From positions 3,124,001-3,188,000 of the forward strand of contig NC_134686.1 in assembly GCF_024713945.1 (NCBI RefSeq): DNA of 64,000 bases. The letters run 5' to 3'. This stretch comes from Dermatophagoides farinae (Eukaryota; Arthropoda; Arachnida; Sarcoptiformes; Pyroglyphidae). Below are positions 1 to 13,200 of this stretch, in pieces. The notes under the pieces are model-generated. The model was given only the letters and a program-made list of their open reading frames with translations. It was not told the DNA's origin and did not search any database. Within the stretch, counting starts at the first letter, position 1; every line of letters starts with the position of its first letter. Both the position numbers and the translations under genes were made by a program.

Positions 1-3000
1 AGCAAAAACAAAAGAAATTCAGATCCTAGATAATTCTAATGATGAAATCCTCACGACTATCTTTTTGAATAGAATTTAAGAAATTATTAGATAAAAAAGG
101 AAATTACGGTATGTGACTCGATGCAAACAACAATTCATTAGCCAAATTGATGATGTATTTGATCGGAATTCGATAAACTAAATCCTAAAGTGCTGTAATA
201 ATAATAATATTTTTATTTTTGTTGAATTTTTCGACCAACATTGAAAAACAATTTGATCACGATCTTTCAATAGTTGAGATTCATACAACTTGAATTACTA
301 ACGGGATCGGCCGCAAACTATTAGTACAGTCGTCAGTCATTGTGCCAAATGGATCGGAGTCTTTTGTTGCGCTTTCATTTCATAAGATTTACGATTAATA
401 TTTTTTTTTTTTTTTTGGTTTATATTGATACACACACACACACATTGATCATTTATGAATTATTGGTTAGCTTATCATGGGCAAATGGTCAACAAAGACA
501 TGGAGACATTAACTAGCATTATTTTTTATGATTATTGATGGATTGAACATTTTGAGATCAATTGAATCGAATCGAATCAATTGGAAAAAGCTCAAAAGAT
601 CAAATAACTCAATGATTTATAATAAATGGCTGCTATATGTGTGTGTGTTTTGTTATGTGACAATCAAATTAATTTTTGGTTTTTTTTGCAATTGGATTCG
701 TGAAATCATGTTTTCTAAATGACTAATCCATGGAATAATTCAAATTATTATTATGATGATAAAATTTTCTTAATAACAAAAATTTAAAATATTTCAGATG
801 ATGTTGATAAAACCATAGAAACGGTTTAAATCGATTTTTTCGCATTCAATTCTTCCAACAGCCATTAAGAATGAACATGTTTTTTTTCATTTTTGCATTT
901 AAAATATGCAAAATTCTGACACACCACCAAAATCAGGCCCGAATTGAATTTATCGCAAACGGAAATGTGAAAAAGAATTTGAATCGATCGAAAATCAACC
1001 AGAATATTTGAGTAATTTTTGTGCGTCGATCAAAATTGTTTTTCTTATAGATTTGATTCGATCGGAAGAACAAAATAAATCGAAATCGTCGTAGGGCTGA
1101 ATTATGATTGATTTTTTTTCATTTCAAACTTTTTTTGATACCGTTTCCAAATCATAGAAAAAACAATGAGAAAAAAATACCTTAAATCTTATGATTAATG
1201 ACACCATACATTCTTGGGGCGGCCCTATTGTAAATCAGGACATTTATTTTTTTCTGCAAGAAATCAAGAACTTATTCAACTTGATAGTAACTGTCATCAT
1301 GATAATCATAGTATTCATTGAAATTCAAATCGTTACAATACAATATCCACTGAAAAACAGACAATCTATCAACCAACAAAGGAAAAACTTTCATCATCAT
1401 CCAAGTATTGGCCATCATCGAACAAACAAAACGAAATTCTTATCATCCATTTTGACGAGTTATGTTCGCTTATCTTCATCATCATCATCGTCATCATAAT
1501 CATTCAAAGTTTGTTTTATCGAATGATTGGACAAATTCAGAATCACAGTGTGTATTTGAAATGTGTCCGAAAAATTTCAAATACCATTACCGAACAACAT
1601 AGCTATTTGAGATGCGAGATCGACATATTATGACAAACTATTTATAACTAAGTTTGAATGAAAGAATCCAAACGGACAAAAATTCTCTCGAGATCTGAAG
1701 AGACCAAGCAAAAAAAAAACATTAACATTAACATGAATAAAAATAGAGATTTGGAAATTTATTGGCATCCAACGTTTCGATCATCCTCATCATCATTTAT
1801 TTCATTATTACTGAATAATTTCAATGATCAATGAACAGCAAACACTTAGCGAAATGTGAAATGTCCTTCAAAATTGTTATCCACCAGAAAAGTCAATGTC
1901 AAATTCTTCATCTTCTTTCGCCGTTATCGAATGAATGTCTATGATGTTCAGTGAGGCAAAAAAAATAACTGACAATAATTCAATGATATCGTATCATTTA
2001 ATGTTAAGATTTCCCGTGTGTATGTGTGTGTGCGTATGTGGAATATCAAGATTTAACAACGAATATTCAATGAAGTAAAAAATAGCCATTTAAGAAAATG
2101 AAAATTGCGTTCACATAATGATTATGACGAATGAAAAGAGTTTTATTCAAAAAAAAAAATTCAATTTTTCTTTTTTTTTCTTGTCATTTGCATATTCCTA
2201 ACTGATGAGTTAAAGAATAAAACATTAGTTTTATTACACATGTAAAATATTTTAATTCATTTACATAATAACCAATCATCAAAATTTCGATGACAATCAT
2301 GAAATGTTCACCTGAGAATTGATCATAAAATTATGATAATTGAAATTTTTCAAAATTAAAATGATTGAAAAAAAATTTAAGGAAGAATCACAATGTCAAC
2401 ACTTAATAATAAAATGGGTCGAAAAGTAAGTCAACATAACAATGACGAGATATGATGATTTTGAATTTCAATTTCAAATTTCTTATTTATTTTAAATTTT
2501 GATTCAATAAAAAACTATTGTCAAATTCATTTTACGCAACGGAATATCAATAACAATAACAATAACAAAGAATAAATATTAAATTAAAATAAAAAATATA
2601 AAATATTTGAATAATTGATTAGAAAAAAAGTGAAGCATAAAATAAAAAAAAAGGAAAAACATACACAAAACATACAAGTTTGTAACCAGAATTCAATTTA
2701 TATTCATAATTCAATTAAATTACGTCATATTCCGGAAACGTTTCACAATCACAACAGCATCAACGTGTAATGATTATGATATATGTTATATATGTTATAT
2801 TCTTCTTAAAATCATCATTATAAATAAATTTATTATTATTAATTGATTAACTTAATAATGAAAAAATCAGATCCTCATAATTGAATTAATATAAATCCTG
2901 TCAAACACATTTCTGTATATAAAATTGAAAACCGATCATATCGAGAGAAAGTGATAGAAAAAAATGAAATTAATAACACACCAAGTGAGTGAGCGTAGGC

Positions 3001-5844
3001 ATTAAGTGTGATCGGAACAAAATAGATATTTCAAATCGAATTGGATAAATAATATATTGTATTGTATTGCATTGTATTGTATTTTTTCTCTCATCTTTTG
3101 TTTGTTCACGATTCTGTTTCCATTTCGTCCAAGTTCTCATTATTATTTAACACACACACACACACACGCACCCACACACAAACGCCAAGACATAGTAATA
3201 GACCAAATGGACATGATGGCGAATAATGACCCATCATGAAAATGGCCGTTACAATCATCATAATGGTAACAATAATAAAATGTATCATATAAATGTTTTG
3301 CTGAAATATATATAAAAAACATAATTCCTATGTAACGCATACGACAAAATATATGATGAAGATGATTGAAAAAATATTGTCACACATATACACACACACA
3401 CAATATATATATAATGTACGATATGAGCAAGCAAGTAATCATCATCATCATCAATGATGAAATCAGGCAAAAAACGAAGAAATATGGTTATGGGTTAGAC
3501 ATCTGTAATAGTAGCTATGTTTAAATCGACACACATAAACACAATGACATGAATTCTCTGACTGTTGGCAAAAAAAAAAAATTCTATAAACCTGTATCAT
3601 AATTTTTTTCCTTTGATTTTAGAAATATTAAAGAAACCATTAAATCACTCACACTAAAATGTAGTATAATGTGATTGGAAAAAAAAGTTTCAAGAAAACA
3701 TATATTTGGAATCAATATAAGGTCACATACTTTTTTTTGTTTGATTGAAAATCGACTAGTTGATCCAAGTGTTTAGATGAATGAAACACATATACACACA
3801 AATCAAATCAAAAGAGCAAATACAATTGTTTTTTTTTGCCTGCTACTCCATAATAGTTAATGAATATAAGTATATATGGCCTCTTTTGATGTTATAAGTA
3901 GCGATAGAATAGAAAACGATTTTAACAGTTGAAAAATTTGTTCTCAAATCAAAGATAGAGTTATAGACTTTAAAGTGGCTTCGACTGGCCTTTTCTTTTC
4001 AAATTCTTTACTGTTTCTTTATATCTCAATCTTTTTGTTGCCATCATCATCATTTTAAATAAATCAATTTAAATTCATTTCACAATTTTTTTTTCAACAT
4101 GTTTCAAACAAAAAACTATTGTTCATTGCGTTTTTTTTTTGCGTTGAATTAGAAATCAATTCATTATGATTCAACTAGGCAGCAAGAAAAATGGCTCCAT
4201 CGGGAATCAATCGTTGATAGTACAAATAGAGAAAAAATGAGAAATTTTAATGAGAAATGTAGAATCTTTTTAGATGATTATAACGTCAAGAAAATTTCTA
4301 ACACAACAGATTTTATCAGTTCTTTTTATGTGTGTTTATAAACGCTAGATCGCTTTTACCAAAAAAATAGTTGCAAAATAAATAGTATGAAAATGGGAAA
4401 ATTTAATCGAAAAAAATATTCAGAATAAAGATTCTAATTTGATTATAGAATTGATTGCTACATCCGGATGTTACAATGAAAAAAAAATCGATCAACCAAA
4501 TATTTAATCATATGTTGAAAAATGGCTAAACTGATTGACTAAAAAAATGTTAAGCATCCACGTGAAAGATAAATTATGATAAGAAAAAAAAGAATTCATA
4601 TTCACGTGCACATAATCGAAATAATGAATAAAAAAGTTCAAAGCTTCCTATCGATCAAATCCATGATCTAAATTAAGATAATGGAAATAAGATGTTTACA
4701 CGTAACTTGAACATCAATGATAATCCAACACACTAAACAATGTTATTATGATCAGGACAGCTGCTACTTGATTTTGAAAAGGATTGCCAAAACCAAAATT
4801 ACCACCTAATGATAATGATGACACATTTGTACATCTCTCTGGTTATTCATAACATGTAAAATGATTCGAAAACACACACGCACACACACATATTGAACAT
4901 GATCAGACCTCACGTGAATGAAAAGAAGACAAGATACTAAAACCAAAAAATAATCATAAAGTAATAATAACAGCAAAATCTACAACAGGATCCAAGATTA
5001 TTTTTTTCTTTTTTTGCCAGATAGGATATGAATAGCAACATTGATAGGCTAAAAAGTATTTTGTATCATAAATCATTGTCGATACCAATGGATGATACAT
5101 ACACATAAATAACAGACAGAAAATTGTTCAACAACAATGTATGTATGAATGAAATGAATTCATGGCCAACATTGGCGAGTGAACAACAACAATCCGAATA
5201 TAACGAGAACAACGTTTTTTTTCTTTTTTTTGTGGATTCCAAGTTTCAGAGTATAGTCTACCCTATCAATAATGATCACTGAATTGTATCATATCCCACA
5301 TAACATTCATTCATTCATCCATATAGATGAATGAAAGATGAATTCTTTTTCTTGTTTTGATTATTATTTGGCTACTTCTTGAATTCAAATGGAACAAAAA
5401 AAAAGTATGATATGGATAGAATAAAAAGCAAAAAAGCCATCATCATTGATAATAATGGAATCACACACACACAGACACAGACACAGACAAATCACACATT
5501 GGACATCAATAGGCTATTCTATTGTTAGATATTATATAAAATATATCTATAGGATCAAAATGGAATGATGGAGAAAGAGAGAAAAAAAAGTAATGAAGAA
5601 TAAAATCTACAGTCACAGTAGCAAGAATGATTTCTAACTTTGCATGGAATGGATTCAGTATTGATTGTGTTACAGTATTTTGACCACCATAAACAAAACA
5701 ATTGTTTTTCACGTTTTCTTCCTCTCATCGCATGATGGTGATGGTGGTCTAATCAAACATTCACAACTATTGTTTTATTTATTTGGTATTATCAACTGAA
5801 TCACAACGATAATAGAGTCTAATGTTTTTTCACCGAACAATATG

Positions 5845-5894
5845 AATCATATTTTTTCCCGGTGATCAGTGTTTGCACAGGAAAAAATATGATT
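5845..5894. repeat. Perfect 15-bp inverted repeat, 20-nt loop
   Basis: AATCATATTTTTTCC at 5845-5859 pairs perfectly with GGAAAAAATATGATT at 5880-5894 around a 20-nt loop containing GGTGATCAGTG. It lies in the presumed long GPCR intron. It could be a hairpin RNA or a trace of a small inverted-repeat element. Confidence 0.7.
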
Positions 5895-7242
5895 ATTATT
5901 CGTGAATGATACCCATTTTAATTTTTTTCATAGCACCGTTTGATTGATGTCCATCAATCTAATACGGTGATAAACAAAATGATCATCATTATTTAATAAT
6001 CAGATATAAAATTCTTTCACTTTCCACTATTATTATCATACTTTTAATGAAATGCAAATAGCAATCATATTTATATTCAGTTTAATTACCGCATTTTCGA
6101 TCATTGGCCTCTTTGATTGACCCTATGATCCAAATTGATGAAAAAAAAACTTGCATTGTCAACAATACATTTATGAAAAATAACCTCACGAAATCTTCAT
6201 GTGATAAAAAGTTGTTTTTCATAATAATTATTTATCACACACATACACACATATGGAAAATATTGAAATACAAGAACAGAGAAAAAACCATCAACAAAAT
6301 AAACTAGAATACTATTAGATAACTAAGGGAGACTATGAATATATTATATGGTGGCAACAAAAATAGAATTGCATTGAAAATAAATGAACAACATAGACAT
6401 TGTTGACGGTGAAATAAAAATATACACAACATGGATAGGATACACCAGTAGACGCAATATATATTTTACAATAGTCCACCATCCGATAACAATAACAACA
6501 AAAAAAATTCAAGAATTCAAATCACATTTTTAAACAATATCATTTATGCATAGAAAAAAAAATATGGAGGTAGCGAATGACAAATGAATTTTGCTATTAT
6601 TATCACTGTATACATGACCATTTCAAATGTGGGAAAAAAATATTGTATACAGCAGGAACCAGAATGTATTATGATTATCATCATCGATATCATAGTAATA
6701 ATAAAACGTGCATACATAAATATGACGACATTTACCCAATTTGAACAAAAACAAAGCGAATGATATTACGAACATTTTTTGATCTAAACAAGTGGATGAC
6801 TATTTTCTATCAACAAATAAACATAAATGTTTATTTTTTTGTGATCCGGAATATTTGGGGGACGAAAGTGTAATGAGCTAAGAACAAAAAAAACGCAACG
6901 ATTTTAAGAAATTTGAAAAATTTCAATTCATTTATATCAGTCAAATGTTTGGTTAGTTTTTCTTTCACTAATGATTCAGTTTGATTTTCATTTTTTTTTC
7001 ACGCTCATTTTATTCCATTTCTTATCGAATGAAAATTTCCGCTACTCAATTTTCAAATATACAGAATCAAGAAAATAAACACACAACAGAAAAAAAATGA
7101 TTTAGTTGAATTGAATTATGAAAAAAAAATAATGTCACCATTACTATATTAAGAAGATTATAATTTTAGTGATGATTCGTTCTTCAAATGGTTGAGATGC
7201 CATTGCTTCATAATAAATAAAATTTTATATAATGATAATAAC

Positions 7243-7272
7243 AATGTAATGTAATGGAATGGAATGGAATGG
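7243..7272 (+). repeat. AATGT/AATGG pentanucleotide repeat
   Basis: Two or three AATGT units change into four AATGG units. A related ATTGT pentamer array is at 3055-3082. Both lie in the presumed GPCR intron. Confidence 0.85.
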
Positions 7273-7536
7273 CTATAATGTTGACAAATAAAATATAAAA
7301 AAAAAATTGAAAATGAAAATCGTTTATCCAAGACGACTTCAGAGATGATGATGTAGATGATGACAAACGTTCCACTTGTCAAATGGTAAAATTTTTGTCC
7401 AACAAGAATGCATCGTTTTGTAAAATTTGGTTGATATGGACAAAAAAAAAATTTTTTTTTTTTATTGAAACGACCACAAAAAAATAAACAGCAGAAAGCA
7501 AATAATAATTCAGAGGCTTAATTATCACACATCGAG

Positions 7537-7562
7537 AATGATGATGATGATGATGATGATGA
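7537..7562 (+). repeat. (GAT)n microsatellite
   Basis: One of many GAT/ATC runs; others at 11370-11382, 19689-19710, 33420-33443, 46230-46249, 47026-47045 and 61410-61431. The class is scattered through all non-coding parts and rare inside the coding exons. Confidence 0.9.
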
Positions 7563-8288
7563 CAAATTTAAATCAATAAATAGACTGACAATGACAATTT
7601 AGTTGAATAAAAATGGTTTTTTTTCAATTCAATATTCTAGACCAGATGAATTATTCATTGCAAAAAGAAAAAACAAGCAATGCTTTTTTTCGCTTGATTT
7701 TTGCAACATAAATTCCCTTCTGGGACAAAGTTAAGTGCTGTATGTGTATCGTAAAATTTTTGTACCGCAACAAAAATCAACTATCGGCAAGAATGTTTAA
7801 TGTTTTTTTTTTTTCATTGTTGATACAAATTTTTCAACAACAATCTCCGATGATGATGAAGTTGACAAATAGACGTCAATAAATAACAAAAACATTCAAG
7901 ACAATGAAGAATTTCAATTCACTGCCATAAAATGAATTTGTTCCGAAAAAAATTCATCACATGTAAACAACAATTTTTACTATTCAGAAATTTTGCGAAA
8001 AATTTATAACAAATTCATGTTTTTTCTGCTTCAACACAACAACCAAACTATTAGATAGTCACGAAATCACCATATAAACTACCAATAAATTGAAGCAAAG
8101 TTAAATAAATGAATGTCTGAAAATTGTATCAAGAGCTTAAACAACGAAAAGCAAAATTTGTTCATGCAAGAATCATCTAGATTCTGGAATATTCTTTGTT
8201 TCTGTGTTCATTTACACATCATAGTAAGACGGTGGTTGTTGTATAAGATTATGATAAAAACGGTAAAAAACAAATTTTTTTTACTTAC

Positions 8289-9894
8289 TCAGCATTTTGA
8301 TGACAGCTCTTCGTTGTGCTAACGAATTACTACTGGATGTTGATGAATTAGATATTGTGCTTGAAGACTTGAATTTAGCAATTTTTTGTCGTCGTAATGA
8401 TTTATTTGGCTGTCCAATCGTTGTCGGTGTAATCACTAGCGGTGATGATGGTGTTGATGATGATAAGAATGATTGTTGTACATGACTATAACATTTAATG
8501 ACCTCTGACCCTTTTGTTGTTTCATCGCCAGCATTTGGTTGATTCGAAGATGATGATGACATTGATTCATTCATGTCTTTGATTAATGGCATCGGTCTAC
8601 ATTTACCCTGTTTGAATTTGTTGGAATTTTTCTTACATTCTTTTGCTTGCTCTTTGTTGGATGATTGATCAATTTCGATTGAAATGTTGTCCGCTGTTGT
8701 GGTGGCGGTGGCGGCATCAGCAGCTGATGCTAAATGAATGAATCGTTTACTAAGACTTACTGCACGCAAACGTTTTATCGGACGACGACGTAAACGGGCC
8801 ATATCGGGATTTGCATTTTTTGAGCTCTGTCTCAGTTTAATTCCAATCAATATGTACAAAACAGTGATCCATGTGACAGGAAGAACGAACACAATCAACG
8901 AAGATAAGGCAAAAATGTGTTCCTCTAGATATGGAACTGGTCGTTTTATATTACACGCAGCCGATTGTTGTATTGGTATTTGGCCATTTAAATAATCAAA
9001 AACGATGCCAAATTGATAGGCAATCGGAGCGGCACATAAAAATCCAAGCATCCATATAATGACAATCAATTTGATTGCACGTGAAAGTTTAGACATTGTA
9101 TGAGCACGTAATGGATGACATATGGCAATATAACGTTCCATTGTGAATGCTGTTATGGTCAATACAGATGAATTTGTAGATGCTTCGGAGGAAAAACCTC
9201 TCAGTATACAAAACGCTTCACCGAATACGTATGGATAACGATACCAGATTTGATAGATTTCCTGGGGTAATCCTAGAACCAATAACAAAAGATCAGAAAT
9301 GGCCAATGAAAATAGATAATAATTTGTAGCCGTATGCATATAACGATTTCGTGCGATTACCACACAGGTTAGGACATTTCCTATCACACCGGTGACCAAT
9401 ATCAACACATATAGAATTGTCATCGGTATTGTGGTCCAAAGTGGATCGGCAACCAGATCAGGATCCCAGATTGGTTCGGTTGTTGGCGGCGTAGAGGCCA
9501 TGGACACCGCAACATCTTGATTATTATTATTATCATAAATCAATTGTTTGACAACAGTGGATGAAGATGACACTATCGATGAATAATTCAATGTAGATGG
9601 AAAAACTGTTGTTATGAAATTGTTATTGAATAGTGGGCCATCGGATTGTGTTTCCATATCACGTACAATTTGATCCAATATAATCCGTTCAGTCGATATT
9701 GCTGATGATGGTGATGATGATGATGATACATTTTGTTGTTGTTGTTGTTGTTCATTATGATTATATTTAATGTGATCGATTGATTGACCTATGATGGGCA
9801 GATAATTCACATGTGATTGATATGAATTCAATCGATCGATAAAGAACTGTAAAAAAATATTGTTTGCTGTATCATTGGATGAATCGTGATTCAT
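8289..9894 (-). CDS. Pyrokinin/neuromedin-U receptor-like GPCR, 3'-incomplete (TM1-TM5 and ICL3)
   Basis: Rhodopsin-family neuropeptide receptor at the cell surface; pyrokinin/CAPA-type peptides are the likely ligand class. The first ATG is at 9894; the frame is open upstream to a stop at 9958 but has no earlier ATG, only a hydrophobic stretch that resembles a signal sequence. About 535 residues are encoded: a 155-residue N-terminal tail rich in Ser, Gln and Asn; TM1 near 157-182 (GN pair); TM2 (LAISDLL); the Cys before TM3; the E-R-Y motif near 253-255 followed by IAICHPL; TM4; an ECL2 Cys; and TM5 with FVLP. The third intracellular loop is unusually long (about 175 residues) and low-complexity. 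The exon ends after RRAVIKML, the usual entry to TM6, at an A|GTAAGT donor. TM6, TM7 and the tail are missing from the window. The family call is firm and the ligand subtype is not: CAPA and pyrokinin receptors are hard to separate without TM6-7. Confidence 0.85.
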
Positions 9895-10077
9895 TTCGTG
9901 GTACGAATAAAACAAAAAACAATAGATGATGACTAGCCAACCAATTCGAATTGTCGATTATGGCCAGTCTTTGTTTTCCATCAAATTTTCTTCGTAAAAC
10001 CCATTACACTAGTTCACATTATATTCGAGTGATGATAACTGGTGGTAAAAAAATCATTCAAATGTGAAATCGATATT

Positions 10078-10260
10078 TTATATTCCAAAAGCAGTTTGAA
10101 CACGAATTTCATTGTCGGTTACGGCTGTTGTCGATACGGTTGTTGAATGAAAAATGTCCAACAACAACATCCAGATGCAGAATATATTTATATTGGCCCG
10201 CCAAGTCTCGTTTAAGCGCGCATCGTCAAACATGAATGGAGCAAGCGCAAAATTCTTCAT
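10078..10260 (-). other. GC-richer block upstream of the GPCR: 60-codon ORF and/or CCAAT+TATA promoter
   Basis: This block is visibly less AT-rich than its surroundings. Two readings are possible. On the minus strand an ATG at 10260 opens 60 codons; from the second Met (10233) the product has a short N-terminus, a hydrophobic core (IFCIWMLLLDIF) and small residues after it, like a signal peptide. The same strand also carries CCAAT directly followed by TATAAATA (10196-10185), placed as a core promoter for the GPCR starting at 9894. I recognise no homologue of the ORF. The promoter reading fits the position better; both are inference. Confidence 0.3.
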
Positions 10261-13200
10261 CTCTAATTAGCTTAGAAATGTCAAATCATTTTGAGTAGAG
10301 AATGAATCAAATTTTAGCTCTCAAACGATGCTAAAAAGCGAAACTTTGTGGCGTGATTGCTCGGTAAAAATAATGCACACATCTATTTGGGGCCTGTCAT
10401 AATCGACGTTCATTTGAAAATTCAATTTTCAATCAAACAAATGGATCCAAGTCATGAATACAGAAAGAATTTTTTTCACTTTTTTTTGTTACAGAGCTAA
10501 TCATAATAACAGTTTAATCCATGTGGCAAAAAAAGCTATCTAATTTTAAATGATTTGCAGACATTCATTAAATGTTCTCAAAATTCGTATTATTATTATT
10601 ATTATGTATCATTTTCAATTTGCCAAATGAATTCCCTTCAACAACAACAACAACAACAAAACGAATATGGCCAAATTTACATTTTTATAATGGTTACGAA
10701 GAAAATAAATGAAAACAAAATTTTCCGGATAATCATCGGTTGTCGTATGGTGGCTTCCAATCAATTACAATGTCAGATATGATATCAAAACAAACTAATG
10801 AAACAAATCTTGGTTATTTAAACTCTTTTTTCTTTCTTTTTGCCTTCTAGGCGGGAAGCAATTTATCGATTGAGAAAATTATTTCATAAAAAATCACGTC
10901 ATTAATAATTTGAATCCATGGCTGACAATTAACCTATGCAATTATGCTCAAGACTGCTGTATAACAATAAAAAAAATTCTTCTGGATAACTGGCAAGAAA
11001 GAGGTGAAGCAAAAAGAAAAAGTTCCTAGCCATTGTTTAATTGGCAAGCCATATATATTTGGTGCTAATTGGAATCGAAATGAAAGAACTTAACCTAAAG
11101 TTAACTATAGAGCGGCCAGAAAAAAAACAACGAACAATGTTCATTATGGAAAAAAATCTGGTCTAGAAAATTAATACTCATCTACTATTCAAGTATGTAG
11201 TACCCGGAATTCTGGACCCACAAACCAAAAACTAACCTCACAAAAAATATCCTTGAACAATTAGGAATCAATTTTCCACTTTTGTATCGGAAGCAGCAAA
11301 AAAAAAAAAAAAATTTGCGTGTTGCAAACAACAGCAATTAATGTCATGTCGCCAAGTCCATTGTTGCGATGATGATGATGATGATAGTGACTATAATTTG
11401 CAGAGAATGACAACCAGTAGTTTGCCAAGAACGAAAAAACAACAACTGTTTACACTAATGTTTCTGAAATTGAAATTCGAAGAAAAATAACCAATCAACC
11501 AAAAAAAAGCAACAACAAAAAAAAATTCGGTAAGAAACATAAGCTGTTTCTGGCTATAATAGTCAATAATAATTTTCAATTTGTTTTGATCCAGAGAGTA
11601 TTTTTTCTTCCATCATTTACGATATATTATTATTATTATTATTATGGCCATAAGACACCAATGAGGACATATGTTCCGGGACAGAATCTAAATTTGGATT
11701 CCCGTTGGATTTTTTTTTCTCGATTTCCGTTGTTGTTCAAATTTGTAATTCTAAACAACTCAAACAATATTTTGTTGTTGATCTGTTCTGTTATACATTG
11801 AAATTCCAGAAAAACATTGGCATTATCATTGAATTGCAAATCGATTGTTGTTGATAATCAATCAATCAATCAACATAAACAATGCTGTGATATAATTTCG
11901 CAATTTTTTTCCTATCGTGACGATGTAAAAAATAATGATAGTTTTTTTTATCATAAACATTTTCTTTCACATGGAGAACTGAATTGACAAATTCTGTGTT
12001 TGGAGAAAAAACTTTATTAAATATGTGATGTCCTAGAATGAACATCGTTAAACTTTCGATTTCCTCTTGCCTAAAAACATTCTTTTGGCAGGAAAAGCAG
12101 CACGGAAAAAACGTGGCCATTTGGTGTGTTTGTTCCAAGGTAAATTAACTTGGAATCAGTTGCGACCTATAGCTGCACCAGTTCATACACTCCACACAGC
12201 TATACATTTTGAATATATTGAATCATTTTTGATAATAATCCACTCAAATAACCGGAAAAAATTCTATGAATATCGGAATAATAATAATGACGATAATGAC
12301 GACGTGCGATCACGTTTGAAAAAACATTATCAACAGTAATCATTGGATTTCTTGATCGACATTACATTAAATGTAGCAAAATGTTCACAGTTTCCAACGA
12401 TATTTCAATCGATTTGGAACTAACTTATTAACTAACTGCAAGCATAAATGACTAAGATCATCATTTGAGAATATTCAAACAAAAAAAAAGACATTTTGAA
12501 TATAACCAAATTTATATGTGATGTTAAGAAACCAAGAGAAAATTTTGGCCATATTGAATATTCTTTCGTTGTGAAAAAATAACAAAAAAAACAAAGCCAA
12601 AGTAAAAATTCACGATAAGCGATCATCCATAATGATAAAGGCATCATTATGGTAGCAACAACAACAAAAATTGGTAAATCAAGTTAGCCAAAATTCTTTT
12701 CTTCTTACCAAAGTTTCAAGGAAAAAACAATAAAAAAAATTCATATAAATATCCCGAGATGATACCGGAGATGATCATGATGGTCGCGAAATGATTCATT
12801 CAATCAATCAATCAAGGATCATGCGTAATCATCGCTTTTTTAAGAACTATGAATGAATGATGATTTTTTTTTCGTACAACGAACAACATTCTTCTGTGTC
12901 CTATCATCAAAATAAAGACATTATTGAATGAATGATGAATGTATGCCTTGTTATCATATTCATCATTATTATTGTATTATGATGCCCCAAATTGAAAAAC
13001 GGAAAATTTATTAATATTTTCTCTGATAGTGATCAGGAATAAAAGGCCATGATCAATTCTCATCATCAATTTTTCGTTGAGAATAGAAAAAAAATAACAA
13101 AACAAATTCATTCACAGAAAGATGAAAGCAGATCTGTTCAATATTAAAGTAAATTGATGATGTAATTCTATGATCGATGTGATGACGTTTTCTGATGTGA

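Larger units (their letters stand above)
1..8288. other. Non-coding stretch, probably intron or 3' flank of the GPCR gene
   Basis: No open frame here resembles a known protein on either strand. The GPCR exon to the right (minus strand) ends at a GTAAGT donor at 8288-8283, so this stretch should be transcribed as intron unless the gene is broken. I looked on the minus strand for the missing TM6 (CWAPFH-like) and TM7 (NPILY-like) coding sequence and found none. The stretch holds CA, GAT and pentamer microsatellites, poly-A/T runs and one strong hairpin (5845-5894). The intron assignment is inference. Confidence 0.5.

Noticed and set aside
1191-1499. 102-codon plus-strand frame
   Set aside because: Low-complexity product ending in poly-Ser from a CAT/TCA repeat; no splice or homology support.
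7241-7275. AATGG pentamers as satellite or telomere-like DNA
   Set aside because: Only a few units, imperfect, isolated; an ordinary microsatellite.
9895-9915. Upstream TTG start giving seven more residues on the GPCR
   Set aside because: Not an ATG; the first ATG at 9894 is preferred.
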